From Clostridia bacterium (GTDB lineage Bacteria; Bacillota; Clostridia; Oscillospirales; Acutalibacteraceae), in NCBI GenBank assembly GCA_024692685.1, contig JAILMJ010000041.1:1-64000 (forward strand): a stretch of 64,000 nt of DNA, given 5' to 3'. The notes beneath the pieces were generated by a model. The model ran no database searches, was not told where the DNA came from, and saw only the letters and a program-made list of their open reading frames with translations. Shown piece by piece: positions 61,185 through 64,000 of this stretch. Within the stretch, counting starts at the first letter, position 1. Every line of letters starts with the position of its first letter. The translations under genes and the position numbers were made by a program.

Positions 61185-62534
61185 ATGTCCGGCATACCCA
61201 AAGGGGTGCTGACTGCCGTCAAAAAAGTAAGAGGCGGAGTCAGGGTTGACCATTGTAAAAACACAATGGATTCAGAAGTAGTCAGGATCCCCACTCCGCA
61301 GACTGTCGTCATTCCGATGCAGATGAGTATCGGGGCGCCTTGCGAGCCGCTTGTTAAACCCGGAGATGAGGTTTCGGTCGGCCAGCTTATAGGCGACACC
61401 GAGAAATTTGTCAGTGCGCCGATTCATGCATCGGTGTCCGGTATTGTCAAGGCTGTCGGAGACGTAAAAATGCCCACGGGAGTTCTTGCTAAGGCTGTTA
61501 CCATTGAGTCAGACGGTGAGATGAGGCTGTTTGAAGGCGTTGAACCGCCGAAGGCCGATACCCGTGAGGATTTCATCAAAGCTGTTCGAAACAGCGGTCT
61601 TGTAGGCCTTGGAGGAGCGGGTTTCCCCACTCACGTGAAACTCAGTTTTTCCCCTGATAAAAATATTGATACTCTCATTATAAACGCTGCCGAATGCGAG
61701 CCGTATATCACGGTTGATTACAGAGAATGTATTGAGAATTCCTGGGATATTCTTTCCGCCGTTTACACGATAAAGGAAATTCTCGGTTTTAAAAAAGTCA
61801 TCATTGCGGCTGAGGATAATAAGCCGGAAGCGTTTAATGTGCTTAAAAGAATCGCCGATAAAGATATTGATGTCGGCAATGAAGTGCGCCTTATGGTACT
61901 TAAATCAAAGTATCCGCAGGGAGCGGAGAAGATGATGGTTCAATCCGCAACCGGCAGAAAGGTTCCCCCGGGAAAACTTCCGGCGGATGTAGGCTGCGTT
62001 GTTATGAACGTTGCATCCGTTGCGTTTATTTCAAGGTATCTAAAAACCGGCAAACCTCTTGTCAGCAGGTCTCTTACTGTTGACGGTTCGGCAATAGCAG
62101 AGCCTAAAAATGTCAGGGTCCCAATCGGTACAATGATTTCCGAAGTGATTAATTTCTGCGGCGGATACAAAGAACAGCCGTATAAACTTATTACCGGCGG
62201 ACCTATGATGGGACTTTCTGTTGTCGGCGACGATTTCCCGATTCTGAAGCAGAATAATGCCATTCTTGCCTTCGGGAAGGAAGACGCCATATTAAAGAAC
62301 GAAACCGACTGTATTCATTGCGGACGCTGTGCGGCAGCCTGTCCGCTCAGCCTTACTCCGACAAATATTGTCAGGGCGGCCAAAATAAGAGATGTTGCCG
62401 CGCTTGAGAGAATAGGCGTGAATGTCTGTATGGAATGCGGAAGCTGTGCTTATTCCTGCCCCGCAGGTATGCCGCTTGTACAGTATATGAGACTGGGCAA
62501 ATCCATTTTGAGAGAGGAGGCGGCAAAGAAATGA
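61185..62534 (+). CDS. rnfC: Rnf complex subunit RnfC
   Basis: This 449-residue protein is the peripheral NADH-side subunit of the Rnf ferredoxin:NAD+ oxidoreductase. It has the Nqo1-like GLGGAGFPTHVKL, a SLBB domain, and two 4Fe-4S motifs (CIHCGRCAAACPLSL and CMECGSCAYSCPAGM). AAGGAGGAG lies just upstream of the ATG. Its stop overlaps the rnfD start as ATGA. Confidence 0.96.
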   Translation: MSGIPKGVLTAVKKVRGGVRVDHCKNTMDSEVVRIPTPQTVVIPMQMSIGAPCEPLVKPGDEVSVGQLIGDTEKFVSAPIHASVSGIVKAVGDVKMPTGVLAKAVTIESDGEMRLFEGVEPPKADTREDFIKAVRNSGLVGLGGAGFPTHVKLSFSPDKNIDTLIINAAECEPYITVDYRECIENSWDILSAVYTIKEILGFKKVIIAAEDNKPEAFNVLKRIADKDIDVGNEVRLMVLKSKYPQGAEKMMVQSATGRKVPPGKLPADVGCVVMNVASVAFISRYLKTGKPLVSRSLTVDGSAIAEPKNVRVPIGTMISEVINFCGGYKEQPYKLITGGPMMGLSVVGDDFPILKQNNAILAFGKEDAILKNETDCIHCGRCAAACPLSLTPTNIVRAAKIRDVAALERIGVNVCMECGSCAYSCPAGMPLVQYMRLGKSILREEAAKK

Positions 62535-63514
62535 TAAACGGTGAAAAACTGACTGTAAGTGCCTCCCCCCATTTCAGGGCAAAATCGTCAACACGCAAAA
62601 TAATGCTCGATGTCATCATTGCTCTGGTTCCAGCTCTTATAGCAAGCACGGTTATTTTCGGTCTCCGAGCACTTATGATTACCTGTGTTTCGGTCATAAC
62701 CTGTGTTCTGTTTGAGTATGTTTTCAGAAAACTGTCAAAGAAGAGCACAACAATAGGCGATTTGAGCGCGGTGGTAACCGGTATCCTGCTTGCATTCAAC
62801 CTGCCGTCAACCATTCCCGTGTGGATGGTCATTCTCGGCGATATGTTTGCAATAATAATCGTCAAGCAGTTCTTCGGAGGAATAGGGCAGAATTTCGTCA
62901 ATCCCGCAATAGCAGGCAGAATTTTTATGCTCCTTTCATTCTCGGGACGTATGTCATCGTGGTCGGAGCCTTGTTCCGGCTTTATGAACCTCGGCGGAGC
63001 AGATGCCATCAGCGGTGCAACTCCTCTTGTTGAAGAGAGTGAGAATCTGCCTTCTCTTATTGATATGCTTCTCGGTATCAGAGGCGGATGTCTTGGTGAA
63101 ACCTGCATAATCGCACTTTTAATCGGCGGCATATATCTTCTTTTCCGCAAGGTTATAACTCCGGTTATTCCTCTTTCCTTCATATGCACTGTTGCTGTTG
63201 TAATGCTCATTAAAGGCCGCGGAGATTTTACTTTCGTTGCCTATCAGCTTATGAGCGGCGGACTCATTCTCGGCGCAATATTTATGGCAACAGATTACGC
63301 AACAAGTCCGATAACATTTAAGGGAAAAATCATTTTCGGTATCGGGTGCGGACTTATCACATGTTTAATTCGCCTGTTCGGTTCTTTGCCCGAGGGTGTA
63401 TCATATTCAATTATCCTTATGAATATTCTTTCTCCTCTCATCGAGAGAGCAACAACACCCAAACCCTTCGGTACTGTTAAGGAAAAGAAAACGAAGGAGG
63501 CGGCAAAAGCATGA
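62531..63514 (+). CDS. rnfD: Rnf complex subunit RnfD
   Basis: Taking the ATG at 62531 (GAGGAGG upstream, ATGA overlap with rnfC) gives 327 residues. About eight TM helices are seen. The flavin-attachment motif is SGATPLV, whose Thr would carry FMN covalently, placed there by ApbE. RnfD pumps Na+ or H+ with the other membrane subunits. A longer upstream frame inside rnfC was rejected. Confidence 0.95.
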   Translation: MINGEKLTVSASPHFRAKSSTRKIMLDVIIALVPALIASTVIFGLRALMITCVSVITCVLFEYVFRKLSKKSTTIGDLSAVVTGILLAFNLPSTIPVWMVILGDMFAIIIVKQFFGGIGQNFVNPAIAGRIFMLLSFSGRMSSWSEPCSGFMNLGGADAISGATPLVEESENLPSLIDMLLGIRGGCLGETCIIALLIGGIYLLFRKVITPVIPLSFICTVAVVMLIKGRGDFTFVAYQLMSGGLILGAIFMATDYATSPITFKGKIIFGIGCGLITCLIRLFGSLPEGVSYSIILMNILSPLIERATTPKPFGTVKEKKTKEAAKA

Positions 63515-64000
63515 GCAAGATAAAAACCTATGTTGTGCCTACAATCACACTGTTTCTGATTTGCCTTGTTTCCGCTTTTCTTCTCGGCCTTACCAACGAG
63601 GCAACCAAAGGAACAATAGAAGCAAACGACCTCAGAGCAAAACAGGAAGCTCAGAAATCCGTTCTTCCCGAAGGCGTGGATTTCAGCGAAGAAGGCGAAA
63701 ATGAATTCGGCTCCTATGCCGTGGCCAAGGATGCCGACGGCAAAACAGTCGGCTATGCCGTCACGGCCACGGGTAAAGGCGGTTACGGCGGAGATATCGA
63801 CCTGATGGTCGGTATTGATAACGAAGGCGTTGTTCGGAATATAAGCTTTTTGAGCATTGAGGAAACACCGAGTATAGGTATGAAACTCAAATCAAATATG
63901 AATTTCCTTAAACAGCTCTTCGGTCTAAGCGGTTCAGCTGCGCTTACAAAAAACGGCGGCACAGTGATTGCAGTCACAGGCGCAACCAAAACGTCAACCG
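63511..64000 (+). CDS. rnfG: Rnf complex subunit RnfG (5' part, cut by the window end)
   Basis: The ATG at 63511 has GAAGGAGG upstream and overlaps the rnfD stop as ATGA. At least 163 residues follow: an N-terminal TM helix (TYVVPTITLFLICLVSAFLL) and an FMN-binding domain with the flavinylation motif TGATKTST reached just at the window edge. The rest of the gene, and probably rnfE, rnfA and rnfB, lie beyond the window. Confidence 0.94.
   Translation, partial: MSKIKTYVVPTITLFLICLVSAFLLGLTNEATKGTIEANDLRAKQEAQKSVLPEGVDFSEEGENEFGSYAVAKDADGKTVGYAVTATGKGGYGGDIDLMVGIDNEGVVRNISFLSIEETPSIGMKLKSNMNFLKQLFGLSGSAALTKNGGTVIAVTGATKTST

Noticed and set aside
62435..62530. Longer RnfD start inside rnfC
   Set aside because: The extra residues overlap the second iron-sulfur motif region of rnfC in another frame and have no ribosome site; the ATG at 62531 has GAGGAGG and an ATGA overlap.

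Overview
The window looks like chromosomal DNA of an anaerobic Clostridia member, most likely Ruminococcaceae/Oscillospiraceae-like. The grounds are AGGAGG-type ribosome sites with frequent TTG/GTG starts, consensus sigma-A promoters, an Rnf-type electron transport operon, DUF4474 and U32 proteins, a tmRNA whose tag ends NDNTKVALAA, and many secreted carbohydrate-active or cell-wall proteins. The window begins inside an unrecognised gene and ends inside rnfG. No phage, CRISPR array, rRNA operon or full insertion sequence was seen.

Layout. 1-1.9 kb: an unknown gene tail, tRNA-Glu, tRNA-Met, a small zinc-ribbon protein and tRNA-Val. 1.9-14 kb (minus): ligA, rnpB, then a tightly coupled run recD2-comFC-mreB-NlpC/P60 lipoprotein-(alpha/alpha)6-like protein-GH38 mannosidase. 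14-18.6 kb: a membrane-embedded M28 peptidase, a Thr-rich exported protein with an LPXTG-like tail, and an ECF sigma factor coupled to a membrane beta-propeller protein. 18.8-24.5 kb (plus): Nudix protein, COG2426-type membrane protein, gltX, overlapping glnS, a membrane protein, rqcP. 24.5-28.2 kb (minus): secreted transglutaminase-like protein, lipoprotein, DUF5662. 28.5-35.1 kb (plus): dnaA (without dnaN), ftsY, rdgB, yhbY, smpB, ssrA, then two DUF4474 paralogs. 35.2-44.3 kb (minus): mnmA-ftsW-pbp-GH42-MBL-beta-helix (GH141-like). 44.5-58 kb (plus): PHP protein, mgtE with a structured leader, an ABC transporter, a nadD-yqeK fusion, rsfS, leuS, rpsU, subtilase, then zapA and U32; a PrsA-like lipoprotein lies on the minus strand. 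58-64 kb: Fe-alcohol dehydrogenase (minus), then apbE-NusG_II-Gx-rnfC-rnfD-rnfG (plus, cut by the window end).

How it works together. The gene sets cover trans-translation (smpB next to ssrA), ribosome-associated quality control and maturation (rqcP, yhbY, rsfS), cell shape and septum (mreB, ftsW, class B PBP, zapA), NAD synthesis, and ion-coupled ferredoxin:NAD oxidoreduction (Rnf plus its flavin transferase).

Two things stand out. First, two ~280-bp, ~95% identical elements with 23-bp terminal inverted repeats each sit in the loop of a Rho-independent terminator, behind tRNA-Val and behind mgtE. Second, mgtE has a ~150-nt leader that can be folded by eye into a three-way junction whose loop is complementary to a hairpin burying the mgtE ribosome-binding site. 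A third point is a dnaA gene separated from its usual partners, with Arg in place of the signature His in its DNA-binding motif. All structures and alignments were worked out by hand, with no database search or folding program.
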